Of a stretch of DNA of 64,000 nt, positions 1 to 8,165 are shown in pieces. Both the position numbers and the translations under genes were made by a program. Each line of letters starts with the position of its first letter. The first letter of the stretch is position 1. The notes beneath the pieces were generated by a model that saw nothing but the letters and a program-made list of their open reading frames with translations, was not told where the DNA came from and did not search any database. Source of the stretch: Streptomyces albireticuli (GTDB lineage: Bacteria > Actinomycetota > Actinomycetes > Streptomycetales > Streptomycetaceae); assembly GCF_021228125.1 (NCBI RefSeq), contig NZ_JAJQQS010000003.1:806001-870000 (forward strand), written 5' to 3'.

Positions 1-690
1 CAGCGCGGCCTCCTCCGGCCGTACGAGCGTCTCGGCGCCCGGCAGCGCCCCCAGCTCGCGGAGCTCCTTCGTGGTGAACCGGGCCTGGGACGGGCCGCGC
101 CGGCCCACCATGTGGACGTCCGTCACCCGGCTGTCGGCGAGCGCGGCCAGCGCCGCGTCCGGTACGTCGGTGTGCCGCAGCTCCTCGGCGCCGCGCGCCA
201 GCACGCGGGCCACGTCGACCGCCACATTGCCCACCCCGATGACTACCGCGGAACGCGCCCCGAGCACGAAACCGCCCGGCGCCGCGTCCGGGTGGGCGCT
301 GTACCAGGAGACGAACTCGGTGGCGGAGAAGCTGCCGGGCAGGTCCTCGCCGGGGATGCCGAGCCGCCGGTCGGTCGCGGCCCCGACGCAGTAGACCACC
401 GCGTGGTAGAGGTCCAGCAGCCGCCGGGGCGGCAGCTCGCGGGGGCCGTCCCCCACCGCGACATTGCCGAGGAAGGTGATGCCCGGGTGCTCCAGCGTGG
501 TCCGCAGGGTGTTCTGGAGCGACTTGATCTTCTCGTGGTCGGGCGCCACGCCGTAGCGCACCAGGCCGTACGGGCACGGCAGGCGGTCCAGGACGTCCAC
601 CGTCACCCCGGGGACGTCCCGCTGCTGGACGAGGGCCTGCGCGGCGTAGACCCCGCTCGGTCCCGATCCGACGACTGCGACGCGAAGCAC
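1..690 (-). CDS. Ferredoxin/NADP+ oxidoreductase (FprA/adrenodoxin-reductase type), 3' end cut by window
   Basis: The first 230 codons of a minus-strand gene whose C-terminus lies beyond position 1. The GTG start at 690 gives VLRVAVVGSGPSGVYAAQ, an FAD-binding Rossmann motif right at the N-terminus. It continues with CPYGLVRYGVAPDHEKIK, a hallmark of FprA/adrenodoxin reductases, and around residues 148-160 with VIGVGNVAVDVARVLA, the NADPH-binding fold. The family moves electrons between NADPH and ferredoxin, often to supply P450s or Fe-S enzymes. It is cytoplasmic. Family assignment is firm; the electron partner is unknown. The missing part is roughly the last half of a 450-residue protein. 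Confidence 0.9.
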   Translation of the reverse strand, partial: MLRVAVVGSGPSGVYAAQALVQQRDVPGVTVDVLDRLPCPYGLVRYGVAPDHEKIKSLQNTLRTTLEHPGITFLGNVAVGDGPRELPPRRLLDLYHAVVYCVGAATDRRLGIPGEDLPGSFSATEFVSWYSAHPDAAPGGFVLGARSAVVIGVGNVAVDVARVLARGAEELRHTDVPDAALAALADSRVTDVHMVGRRGPSQARFTTKELRELGALPGAETLVRPEEAAL

Positions 691-1275
691 GCTGGGCCCC
701 TTCCCGCGGCAGGGCCGCAGACGTCCCGCAGAGACGTCCAGGATGGCACCGGGGGACGGGATGCGGGAGAGGCGCGCGAGACAGGCGGCCGGGGCGGCCG
801 GAATCCGGGGGCCCGGAGTGCCGGGCCGCGCCGCTTCCGGGGGGTGCAACCCCGGGCCCGTACCAGGTGATTTCCGGGGCGCTTAATTGACGGGCGCGGC
901 CTCACCCGGGCGTGTTAGCGTGGTGATCGTTGGTGTTCGACCGGATTTTCGAGCGAGTAGGGAGGTGAGGTTGATGACCGTACTGAAGGCCGCTGCCATG
1001 CGTAGCGCCGCCCGGACCATCCTCACGTCCCGGGCCCCGGTCTGACCGTTCTCCGACCCTTCCGCGTGATGAGCCTTGTGCTCGGCACGAGCCTCGCGCT
1101 CGGCGCGGTGGTCGTCTCCGTGTGCTGACGGGGCCCCTTCCCGCAAGGGCCTTCCGACCTTGTTCCGCGGCTCTCTGCTTCTCGCGGTGCTCCGTCTGTC
1201 CTCCCGGCAGCCGGCGGTACCGGACCCTTCGGGAACGAACCGTGCCGATCCCATGAAACGGACAGTCATCCCGTC
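691..1275. other. Intergenic region between divergent genes, with two tiny ORFs
   Basis: No long gene is credible here. A strong Shine-Dalgarno (ggaggtgagg, 961-970) precedes a 23-codon ORF at 974-1045, and a 19-codon hydrophobic ORF follows at 1069-1128. A GC-rich imperfect hairpin near 1131-1152 (ggccccttcccgcaagggcc) follows these. This could be a leader or attenuator, or chance. Longer readings through this stretch lack codon bias and are shadows. Confidence 0.4.
974..1045 (+). CDS. Possible 23-residue peptide or leader ORF
   Basis: The reading is MTVLKAAAMRSAARTILTSR followed by APV and TGA. What supports it is an unusually good ribosome-binding site (ggaggtgagg) 3-8 nt upstream of ATG. 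The peptide is basic and Ala/Thr-rich. It resembles no family I recognise. It lacks the RRHVDL...C pattern common to actinobacterial sulfur-gene leaders. A second mini-ORF (1069-1128, ending VVVSVC) lies downstream. Neither is linked by spacing to the acetyltransferase gene at 1276. Confidence 0.25.
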   Translation: MTVLKAAAMRSAARTILTSRAPV

Positions 1276-1791
1276 ATGAACACTCGCACCAACTGGATCA
1301 CCCGCACCGAGACCGACGCCGACATCCCCGCGGTCCGCGCCATCGTCCTCGCCGCGTTCGACACCCCTATGGAGGCCGGCCTCGTCGACGCCCTGCGCGC
1401 CGACACCTCCTGGATCCCGGGCCTCTCCGTGGTCACCCTGACCCCGGACGGCACCGTCGTCGGCCATGCGCTGCTGACCCGCTGCCACATCGGCGACGCC
1501 CCGGCCCTGTGCCTGGCCCCCGTCGCCGTCCTCCCGGAGTACCAGAAGACCGGCGCCGGCTCCGCGGCCGTCCGCGCCGCTCTCGACGCCGCCGAGGGCA
1601 TGGGTGAGCACGCCGTCACCGTGCTCGGACACCCCGACTACTACCCGAGGTTCGGCTTCACCCGCGCCTCCGTGTACGGGATCCGCCCGCCCTTCGACGT
1701 CCCGGACGAGGCCATGATGGCCCTCGGCCTCGACGCCGGCCGGTCCATGCCCGGCGGAACCATTCGCTACGCGACCCCGTTCGGCGTCTAG
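1276..1791 (+). CDS. GNAT N-acetyltransferase (YhbS-like)
   Basis: A 171-residue single-domain acetyltransferase using acetyl-CoA; the substrate is unknown. The acetyl-CoA-binding motif is visible as LAPVAVLPEYQKTGAGSAAV (about residues 75-94: V-x-P-x-Y-Q-K-x-G-x-G). The following HPDYYPRFGF is typical of the YhbS subgroup (COG3153). The ATG start at 1276 gives an N-terminus of normal length for the family, though its ribosome-binding site is weak. It converges on the TetR gene at 1816-2445, with a shared hairpin at the junction. Confidence 0.85.
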   Translation: MNTRTNWITRTETDADIPAVRAIVLAAFDTPMEAGLVDALRADTSWIPGLSVVTLTPDGTVVGHALLTRCHIGDAPALCLAPVAVLPEYQKTGAGSAAVRAALDAAEGMGEHAVTVLGHPDYYPRFGFTRASVYGIRPPFDVPDEAMMALGLDAGRSMPGGTIRYATPFGV

Positions 1792-1812
1792 TCCGGGCGG
1801 TCGCTCGGCGGG

Positions 1813-1854
1813 CCCTCACCGCGCGGGGGTATCGAATCCCTCGCGCGGTGAGGG
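1813..1854. terminator. Hairpin at the convergent GNAT/TetR gene ends
   Basis: Arms 1813-1825 (ccctcaccgcgcg) and 1842-1854 are perfectly complementary over 13 bp with a 16-nt loop. The structure lies between the GNAT stop and the last codons of the TetR gene, as a bidirectional terminator would. There is no U-tract, as is common in Streptomyces. Confidence 0.6.
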
Positions 1855-2445
1855 GCCGGGCGGCACGCCCAGCTCCCAGTCCAGCCCGTACCGCCGGAAC
1901 AGCTCGGCGCGCAGCCGCTCGACGGGCATCGGCGCGCCCGGCAGCAGCACGGCCACGACCGCGCCCATCAACAGGGCGCGCAGCAGCCGGTAGTCGGACT
2001 CCGGGTCGGCCGAGCCGTAGCGCGCCATGGTGTCGCGCAGCAGGTGGGCGAGACGCTGCTGGTCCGGGCACTGGAGGAAGCCGTCCTCCTGGAGGATGCC
2101 CGCCATGTGCGTGCGCATCAGCAACGGACGGTCCCGGGCGAGGCCGAGGACCGCGTCGATCGCCCGCGCCAGCCGCTCCCGGCCGTCCCGCGCGCGCGGC
2201 GGACGCTCCAGCGCCGCGGCCAGCTCCAGATGCATCAACCGGTGCACGGCGGACTGGAGAAGCCGGCGCTTGCCGGGGAAGTAGTACGACACCAGACCGC
2301 GCGCCGTGCCCGCCCGGTCCGCGATGTCGGCGAGCGTCGTCGCCTCGTACCCCCGCTCGGCTACGAGTTCGACGGTCGCTCCGAGCAGCCGCTCGCGCGA
2401 ACGGCGCCGCAACTCCTCGTTGACGGACGCGCTGCGGGGAGACAT
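1816..2445 (-). CDS. TetR/AcrR-family transcriptional regulator
   Basis: A 209-residue one-domain repressor. The helix-turn-helix is at about residues 15-60 (RERLLGATVELVAERGYEAT, then ADIADRAGTARGLVSYYFPGKR), ending in the usual SYYF-K recognition helix. The C-terminal ligand-binding half (residues 65-200) shows no known ligand signature. The gene has its own ribosome-binding site (aggag, 7 nt before ATG). The upstream DNA contains an imperfect dyad TGGCTCC/GGGCCA near 2466-2478 that could be an autoregulatory operator. No divergent partner gene is adjacent, so the target is not evident. Confidence 0.88.
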   Translation of the reverse strand: MSPRSASVNEELRRRSRERLLGATVELVAERGYEATTLADIADRAGTARGLVSYYFPGKRRLLQSAVHRLMHLELAAALERPPRARDGRERLARAIDAVLGLARDRPLLMRTHMAGILQEDGFLQCPDQQRLAHLLRDTMARYGSADPESDYRLLRALLMGAVVAVLLPGAPMPVERLRAELFRRYGLDWELGVPPGPSPREGFDTPAR

Positions 2446-2746
2446 GTCCTAACTCCTGCGTTGACTGGCTCCGGGCCAATATACTCAGCGTGTCTCCGGT
2501 TGTCCTTGCCGCCAGCGCGCCGGCCGGGATCCGGTGCGTCCGCTGATCGGGCGCCGCGGGGGAGCGCCCGATCAGCGGACGATGCACGGATCAGCGCCAC
2601 TGCCGCGCTCGTCGACGGACGCCGTTGACGGGCACCCGTCGACGGACGGATGAGCACGGCGCCCACCGTTGCCTCGCACGGTACGCACGAGCCCTCACCG
2701 GGCACGATGCCGGGCGGGGCCTTTTCGTATGTGTCCCGGCCGTGTC
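2446..2746. other. Intergenic stretch with a strong hairpin
   Basis: About 300 bp between the pirin gene stop and the TetR gene start. It holds the perfect 18-bp hairpin annotated separately and the putative TetR promoter/operator at 2460-2480. Candidate reading frames crossing it lack coding bias and run on through the neighbouring genes, so I see no gene. Confidence 0.6.
2537..2581. terminator. Perfect 18-bp stem-loop
   Basis: Arms 2537-2554 and 2564-2581 (cgtccgctgatcgggcgc and its exact complement) flank a 9-nt loop. It lies downstream of the minus-strand pirin gene and upstream of the TetR promoter. It probably ends pirin transcription and insulates tetR, though it is about 165 nt from the pirin stop. 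Confidence 0.65.
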
Positions 2747-3712
2747 TCAGCGGACCCGTCCGCGCGGCTTGAGCGGCACCGGAGGCAAGTCGGGTGCCCG
2801 CAGCCGGGCTCCGTCGTACCCGTGGACGCTGCCGAAGCGGTCGCCGGTCATCCACGCCTCACGGGCCTGTGCGATCTCCTCTCCCGTACGGCCGATGAAG
2901 TTCCACCACATCACGATCTCTTCTTCGAAGGGCTCGCCGCCCAGCAGCATCAGACCGGCGTCCGACCCGGCCCGCAACGGCAGTTCGGTGCGGCCGCAGC
3001 CGAGGTAGAGCATGGAACCCGGCAGGACCGGCACGCCGTCGACATGGGCCTCGCCCGACATGGAGAGCACGGCGTACTCGAAGTCGGGGTGGAGCGGCAG
3101 GCTCGCCGTCGCGCTCTGGGAGAGCGTCAGATCCGCTCCGACGATCGGGGTGTACACGGTGCCGGGCGAGAGCACGCCGTCGAGCTCACCGAGGATGACG
3201 GTCGCGGTCAGTCCGGGCGCGGTGACCACCGGCAGGTCGGGGTGGTGCTCGAAGCGCGGTTCCACGTTCCGGTGCGCTTCGGGGAGGGCGACCCAGAGCT
3301 GAGCGCCGTGCAGGTAGCGGGCGTGCGGTCGCGGGCTCTCCTCGGAATGGGAGATGGCCCGGCCGGACGTCATCAGGCCGAGCTCTCGCGGCCGGACGGT
3401 CCGGAGGCTTCCGAGGCTGTCACGGTGCAGCACCTCCCCGTCGTGCAGCCAGCTGACGGTCTGCAGCCCCATGTGCGGGTGCGGCGGCACCTGCATGCCG
3501 GGTTCGTCGGCGATGTCGTCGGGACCGTAATGATCGACGAAGGCCCAACCGCCCACCATGCGACGGCCCAGGTTCGGGAGCAGCCGGCGCACCCGGGTCG
3601 ATTCGCCGAGCCGTACGTGGCGTGGGCTGAGCAGTTCGTGCACAGGCTCGCCGGGAACGAATCCACGGCCGCCGCAGACGGAGAGTGCGGCCTGACGATC
3701 AAGGTTGCTCAT
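2747..3712 (-). CDS. Pirin-family bicupin protein
   Basis: A 321-residue pirin-like protein. The N-terminal cupin carries the metal-site pattern PPHPHMGLQTVSWLHDGEVLHRDSLG (about residues 96-120) and the following MTSGRAISHSEES, where pirins have G-x-G-I-x-H-x-E. The C-terminal cupin (residues 200-300) ends with GEPFEEEIVMWWNFIG, characteristic of the family. Some bacterial pirins are quercetinase-like dioxygenases and others bind transcription or metabolic proteins; nothing here decides between these. Normal full length, ATG start. Confidence 0.9.
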   Translation of the reverse strand: MSNLDRQAALSVCGGRGFVPGEPVHELLSPRHVRLGESTRVRRLLPNLGRRMVGGWAFVDHYGPDDIADEPGMQVPPHPHMGLQTVSWLHDGEVLHRDSLGSLRTVRPRELGLMTSGRAISHSEESPRPHARYLHGAQLWVALPEAHRNVEPRFEHHPDLPVVTAPGLTATVILGELDGVLSPGTVYTPIVGADLTLSQSATASLPLHPDFEYAVLSMSGEAHVDGVPVLPGSMLYLGCGRTELPLRAGSDAGLMLLGGEPFEEEIVMWWNFIGRTGEEIAQAREAWMTGDRFGSVHGYDGARLRAPDLPPVPLKPRGRVR

Positions 3713-3802
3713 GACGACAACGTACCGGCACGCGGCACTTGCCGGGCCGGGCGTCGCCGGCAGGCGCGCCGGGCCCGCTCCCGAGGCAGGTGGTCGCGGG
3801 GC

Positions 3803-4198
3803 TCAGACGGGGAAGCGGGTCACCTTCCGCGGTGTCACCCGGACGATGAGCCGGAGCACCTCTTCCGGCTCGGGCGGCGGGTCCTCGCCCAGGTACTTCC
3901 GGGAGAGCTCGAGCGGCAACGACTTCCCGGGGTCCTCGATCAGCTCGACGGTGCCGCGGATGTCCACGGACCGGTACGGGTTCTCGGTGTCGAAGACGGT
4001 GAGGCTGACCCGTGGGTCCCGGGTGAGATTGCGTGCCTTCAGACGCCCCGCCGTGGTGGAGAACAGCACCGCGTCGCCGTCCCGCGCGATCCAGACCACC
4101 GAGGTCTGCGGCCCGCCGTCCCGGTTCAGGGTCGCGACGGTGGCGAAGTTCCTCCCGTCCAGCAGCTCGCGCGTCTCCTCGTCGAATGTCACTGACAC
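3803..4198 (-). CDS. PPOX-class F420/flavin-dependent oxidoreductase
   Basis: A 131-residue split-barrel flavoprotein. I chose GTG at 4198 because aGAAGGgtgaagtc-GTG gives a good ribosome-binding site; the ATG at 4222 would add 8 residues without one. Visible features are the N-terminal FATVATLNRDGGPQTSVVWI strand pair and the phosphate-binding GRLKARNLTRDPRVSLTVFD (about residues 49-68), both standard in Rv1155-like PPOX proteins. These bind F420 or FMN and reduce unknown substrates. It stands alone. A pirin gene follows it downstream on the same strand, 90 bp away. Confidence 0.85.
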   Translation of the reverse strand: MSVTFDEETRELLDGRNFATVATLNRDGGPQTSVVWIARDGDAVLFSTTAGRLKARNLTRDPRVSLTVFDTENPYRSVDIRGTVELIEDPGKSLPLELSRKYLGEDPPPEPEEVLRLIVRVTPRKVTRFPV

Positions 4199-4411
4199 GA
4201 CTTCACCCTTCTGTTGAAACACATGAGTTCACTACTCGCGCTGAACACACACGAGGGCTGATTCCTTCCCATCGCAGGATCATGACATTTCGGTGGTGTC
4301 CTTTAGGTGGCAGAAAATGCCCTCCCCCGCCCGACATGCCGGATGGCAGGCTGCCTGGGGTCGGATTCGGGCGTTGCCCGGAGCCCACGCCGGAGAAGGG
4401 AGAAGGGGTCC

Positions 4412-4792
4412 ATGCGTCGTACCATCCCGCTCGCCGTGGCGTCGGTCATCGCTCTCGGTACCGCTCTCGTCGCGCCCAGCGCGGTCGCCGCCCCCGGCGG
4501 AGGATCTTCCGCACTGAGCTACCCGTGCTCGCCCGGGACCTTCTGCATCTACTCCGACTGGAACGGCGGCGGGGAGAGATGTGAGTGGTCCGTGAGCAAG
4601 AAGGCCAACACCGCGGACGACTGCGGGTTCATCCAGAAGGGATGGAACGTCCGTTCCGTGCGGAACAACACCGGTCACCGCGTGCAGTACTACACGCAGA
4701 CCAACTACAAGGCGCGAGTGGGCTCCACCCCGAAGGGCGGGGAGGGAAACCTCCAGGGGAGCTACCAGATTCGTTCCTTCAAGCCGCAGTGA
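4412..4792 (+). CDS. Secreted peptidase-inhibitor I36-like protein
   Basis: A 126-residue protein with a clean Sec signal peptide (MRRTIPLAVASVIALGTALV, then APSAVAA, cleavage near residue 27). The mature domain of about 100 residues has four cysteines (YPCSPGTFCIYSDWNGGG..C..DDC), able to form two disulfides. It has the aromatic-rich beta/gamma-crystallin-like look of I36 (SMI) metalloprotease inhibitors. The start at 4412 is set by gggagaagggg directly upstream. Upstream in-frame codons lack coding sense. Monocistronic as far as can be seen. The inhibitor role is family knowledge, not proven. Confidence 0.8.
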   Translation: MRRTIPLAVASVIALGTALVAPSAVAAPGGGSSALSYPCSPGTFCIYSDWNGGGERCEWSVSKKANTADDCGFIQKGWNVRSVRNNTGHRVQYYTQTNYKARVGSTPKGGEGNLQGSYQIRSFKPQ

Positions 4793-4824
4793 CCGTGGCC
4801 CGACCCCTGGCCGGTGGCGTATTA

Positions 4825-4859
4825 CTTGAGGGCAGTCCGCTCGCTTGAGGGCAGTCCGC
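4825..4859. repeat. Two 16-bp direct repeats
   Basis: cttgagggcagtccgc occurs at 4825-4840 and again at 4844-4859, separated by 3 nt, just upstream of the acetyltransferase ribosome-binding site. It may be a duplicated binding site or replication slippage. Confidence 0.7.
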
Positions 4860-4882
4860 AATTCCACCGCTCAGGAGGTCCG

Positions 4883-5683
4883 GTGCCGGAACGTACGGAG
4901 TCGATCGAATCTATGGAGCAGCTCGCCGTGGGCTGGCGGGCCATGGTGCTCGACCGTGACGCGAACGCCGACGTACGGGACCTTCCGGGCATCGCCGTCC
5001 GCTGGGCCGACTGCCGGTTCGCCTTCTGGAACTGCGTCACGCTGACCGATGTCGACGCGGACGCGGCGCTCCTCGAGCAGCGCCTGTGCCAGGCCGCGGA
5101 CATCATGCGCGCGAAGAAACACCCCGGATTCCTGTGGCTCTTCGAGGACCTCCTCGACGACGAGGCACGCGCGGGACTGCGGACGGCGGCCGAGAAGGCG
5201 GGCCTTGAGCACGCCTTCCCCGGCGTCGGCATGGCCGGTGACCTCCTTCCCCTCCCCGAGCCGTCCCACCCCGACCTGACGTTCGTACGCGTGACCACCG
5301 ACGAACAGCTGCGGGCGTACGCGGACCTGAACTCACGGGCCTACGGATTCCCCTTGGAGGACGGCCGCGACGGGCTCGTCGGGTCGGCGCTGTGGAAGAA
5401 GCGGGTGCACGCCTACCTGGGACTACGGGACGGTGTCCCGGTGACGTGCGCCGGTACGGTGGAGGCGGCGGGCCGCCTCTTCGTCGTGCTCGTCGCCACG
5501 GCCCCGGAATGCGAGCGCAAGGGCTACGGAGAGGCGGTGACCCGCAAGGCCCTCCACGAAGGTGCCCGGGCCACCGGCCTGACACGTGCCACCCTGCACG
5601 CGACGGCGGCGGGGGCGCCGGTGTATCCCCGCATCGGTTTCAGGCCGAACTCACCGATGCACTTCTACGGCCTGAAGGGCTGA
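4883..5683 (+). CDS. GNAT-family N-acetyltransferase
   Basis: A 266-residue protein with a helical N-terminal half and a C-terminal GNAT domain. The acetyl-CoA signature lies near residues 205-225 (VLVATAPECERKGYGEAVTR), followed by LHATAAGAPVYPRIGF, the usual end of the fold. The GTG at 4883 follows aggaggtcc, so the upstream in-frame ATG is discarded. The substrate is unknown. This two-part architecture is common among Streptomyces acetyltransferases of unknown role. Confidence 0.83.
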   Translation: MPERTESIESMEQLAVGWRAMVLDRDANADVRDLPGIAVRWADCRFAFWNCVTLTDVDADAALLEQRLCQAADIMRAKKHPGFLWLFEDLLDDEARAGLRTAAEKAGLEHAFPGVGMAGDLLPLPEPSHPDLTFVRVTTDEQLRAYADLNSRAYGFPLEDGRDGLVGSALWKKRVHAYLGLRDGVPVTCAGTVEAAGRLFVVLVATAPECERKGYGEAVTRKALHEGARATGLTRATLHATAAGAPVYPRIGFRPNSPMHFYGLKG

Positions 5684-5725
5684 TCTTTTCGCCCTGCTGC
5701 GGCCTGCTGCGGCCTGCTGCGGCCT

Positions 5726-6139
5726 TCAGGCCGTGAACGCGTTCAGTTTCGCGCCCGTCACCGGGGCCTGCGGCTTGAACGTGTAGTCGAACTTGTACGT
5801 CGCCTCGTGCGAGGGCGTGAAGTGCGGGCACACCAGCGGGCCGACCATGCCGCCCTTCGCGCCTATCTCGATCCACCAGCCCGCGCAGCGCCCGTCCGGC
5901 GTGCCGCCCCAGCCCTTGCCGGGCAGCAGGTCCTCGACCCAGCCGGTGACCCGCGTGGTGCCGTCGCTCTGCGGACACATCGCTATCTCGCCGCGACCGA
6001 AGGACTTCGTCCCGGCGGCCGTGACGCACGCCGGCCCGTCGGACGGCGCGGCCTGGGCGGTGGGGGCGGTCAGCAGCGTCAGGGCGCCGGCCGCGGCGGT
6101 CGCTCCGGTCAGGGCCAGGGCGCGGACAAAGCGTCTCAT
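5726..6139 (-). CDS. Small secreted protein of unknown function
   Basis: A 137-residue protein with a signal peptide (MRRFVRALALTGATAAAGAL, then TLLTAPTAQAA; cleavage near residue 31). The mature part is about 105 residues with four Cys (ACVTAAG, AMCPQS, GRCAGWW, LVCPHF) and no recognised domain. The start at 6139 follows aggagagaaggaacgacc. An alternative in-frame ATG at 6196 would spoil the signal peptide. Just past its stop lies a triple cctgctgcgg repeat at 5693-5722. Confidence 0.7.
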   Translation of the reverse strand: MRRFVRALALTGATAAAGALTLLTAPTAQAAPSDGPACVTAAGTKSFGRGEIAMCPQSDGTTRVTGWVEDLLPGKGWGGTPDGRCAGWWIEIGAKGGMVGPLVCPHFTPSHEATYKFDYTFKPQAPVTGAKLNAFTA

Positions 6140-6378
6140 GGTCGTTCCTTCTCTCCTAAAAGGCTGGGAGACCGAGACAACCACGAAGTGGATCAAGAAC
6201 GCCAGAGGGTATGCGACCTTTCGTACCGGACCCGCGGGCCACTGGAGCGAACCGGTGCGTCCAAGGGCGTGTCGGAGGGAGGGAAGGGCGATCGCGGGTG
6301 GCCGGTGCGGAAGATTGATCTCATGGCGGTCCGGGGCCGTGTGCCGCGCGGGGCCGGGGTGAGCGGGAGGAGCTCGAC

Positions 6379-8049
6379 ATGCCCGTCGCGGACACCGAGG
6401 TGGCGGTACTGATCGTCGGTGGTGGACCGGTCGGGCTCACCGCCCGAGTGCTGCTGGAACGCTGGGGTGTGCGGTCCCTGCTGGTCGAGAGGCACCGCGA
6501 GCTGTCACCGTTTCCCCGGGCCCGGCTGGTCAACGTGCGCTCGATGGAGATCTTCCGCGGGCTCGGGCTCGCCGCCGGGATCACGGCGCGCGCGTTCGCG
6601 CCCGAGTACGGCCGCATCCGCTTCCGCGACACGCTGTACGACCGCGACTTCGCCACGGCGGCGATGGCCGGGGTCGACGCGCCCGTACCCGAGAGCCCCG
6701 CGACCGGCGTGGTCACCTCGCAGGACCGGCTGGAACCCCTCCTGCTCGCCGCGGCGGACACGCCGGTGCGGTTCGGGGCCGAGCTCGTCGACCTGGCGGA
6801 GGAGCCCGACGGCGTAGTGGCCTCGCTCGTCGACCACCGGAGCGGTCACGAGACCCGCGTCCGCGCCCGTTACGTACTCGCCGCCGACGGCGCGAACTCC
6901 ACCGTCCGGCAGCGGCTGGGAATCGACACCTCCGGCCCGGGAGCGATGGGGGGCTTCACGACCGTCGTGTTCGACGCCGACCTCAGCCGCTGGTGCGCCC
7001 GCCGGCCCGCCGGGGTCTACTTCACCGCGCACGGATCGTTCACCCCGCTCTACCCCGAAGGAGGCTGGGCCTGGTTCGGTCCCACACCCGAGGACGCCGC
7101 GCACGCCGACTGGCCCGGTCTCGTCTCCCGTGCCCTCGGCCCCGGCGCCGACGTACGTGTCGAGGTGGTGCGGGTCCAGCACTGGGTGATGAACGCGTCC
7201 GTCGCCGAACGCTTCCGTCACGGCCGGAACCTGCTGGCCGGCGACGCCGCGCACGCGATCCCCATCATCGGCGGCTTGGGCATGAACACCGGCATCGCCG
7301 ACGCGCACAACCTGTGCTGGAAGCTGGCGGGCGTGCTCCACGGGTGGGCCGCGCCCGGCCTGCTGGACACCTACGAGGCGGAACGGCACCCCGTCGCCCT
7401 CCGGACCCTCCGCCAGGCGGTGGCCAACGCCCAGCTCGCGCTCCATGTGCAGAACCGGCGCCGCGAGCAACTGCGCTCCGGTGAGACGGTGCCGTCCCAC
7501 GTCGAACTTCCCTGGTCGAAAGGCTTCTTCGCCCAGCTCGGCCTTGTCCTCGGCGCCGTCTACCGCTCCGGTGCCGTCCTCGCAGGCGACAGCACCCGAG
7601 CGGGGCCGTCGGGCGCGGGTGAGAAGACGGAGGAGAGGACGGAGGAGAGGGCGGACGAGGAAACGCACGAGGAATCGCACGAGGAAACGCGCGAGGAAAC
7701 GCACGAGGACCCGGACGCCGGTACGGAATACGTCCCCACCGCGGAGCCCGGCCACCGCATGCCACACCTCCGGCTCGCGCGCGACCGCTCCACCCTCGAC
7801 GCCTTCGGCGAATGGTTCACTCTCCTCACCCCGGACCCTTCCCGCTGGGCGCGATGCGCCGCCGCGCCGTGGCCGCTGCGCGTCGAAACCCTCCCCGGCG
7901 AGCACGCCGGCCGTTGCGGTATCGGCCCGAGCGGAGCGCTGCTCATCCGGCCCGACGGCCATGTCGGCGCCCGCTGGCCCGACCGTCCGCCGAGCGATGC
8001 CACCCTCCAGCACGCCCTCGCCACCCTCACCGGTCAGGCGCCCTCCTGA
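6379..8049 (+). CDS. PHBH-type FAD-dependent aromatic monooxygenase with an acidic repeat insert
   Basis: A 556-residue group A flavoprotein hydroxylase resembling polyketide and rifampicin hydroxylases. It has GGGPVG at residues 14-19 (FAD dinucleotide fold), LAADGANSTVR near 170 (DG motif) and LLAGDAAHAIPIIGGLGMNT near 285 (GD motif). A C-terminal thioredoxin-like domain follows (about 470-556). It uses NAD(P)H and O2 to hydroxylate an aromatic ring; the substrate is unknown. Odd feature: residues 415-444 are an EE(T/S)(H/R) low-complexity linker encoded by 12-bp tandem repeats. It is followed by a damaged quinone oxidoreductase and a TetR gene. It lies 6 kb left of the PKS cluster, so a role there is speculative. 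Confidence 0.88.
   Translation: MPVADTEVAVLIVGGGPVGLTARVLLERWGVRSLLVERHRELSPFPRARLVNVRSMEIFRGLGLAAGITARAFAPEYGRIRFRDTLYDRDFATAAMAGVDAPVPESPATGVVTSQDRLEPLLLAAADTPVRFGAELVDLAEEPDGVVASLVDHRSGHETRVRARYVLAADGANSTVRQRLGIDTSGPGAMGGFTTVVFDADLSRWCARRPAGVYFTAHGSFTPLYPEGGWAWFGPTPEDAAHADWPGLVSRALGPGADVRVEVVRVQHWVMNASVAERFRHGRNLLAGDAAHAIPIIGGLGMNTGIADAHNLCWKLAGVLHGWAAPGLLDTYEAERHPVALRTLRQAVANAQLALHVQNRRREQLRSGETVPSHVELPWSKGFFAQLGLVLGAVYRSGAVLAGDSTRAGPSGAGEKTEERTEERADEETHEESHEETREETHEDPDAGTEYVPTAEPGHRMPHLRLARDRSTLDAFGEWFTLLTPDPSRWARCAAAPWPLRVETLPGEHAGRCGIGPSGALLIRPDGHVGARWPDRPPSDATLQHALATLTGQAPS
7627..7704 (+). repeat. 12-bp in-frame minisatellite inside the monooxygenase gene
   Basis: Two copies of acggaggagagg (7627-7638, 7639-7650) are followed by four copies of gaggaaacgcac with one-base variants (7657-7704). 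The period is a multiple of three, so expansion or contraction changes only the length of the acidic linker. Confidence 0.9.
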
Positions 8050-8165
8050 CGGTCCGGCCCGGCCCGGCGCGTCGCAGGAGTGGACTTGTGGGTCCAATCC
8101 TGGCTGCCTACGGTGATCGCCATACCCCTTCACCACACGTTCGTTCACCCAGAGAGGTGCTGCTC

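Noticed and set aside
6379-8049. PHBH-type hydroxylase as a PKS tailoring enzyme
   Set aside because: The family fits, but about 6 kb of unrelated and decayed genes separate it from the SARP gene and no SARP box precedes it.
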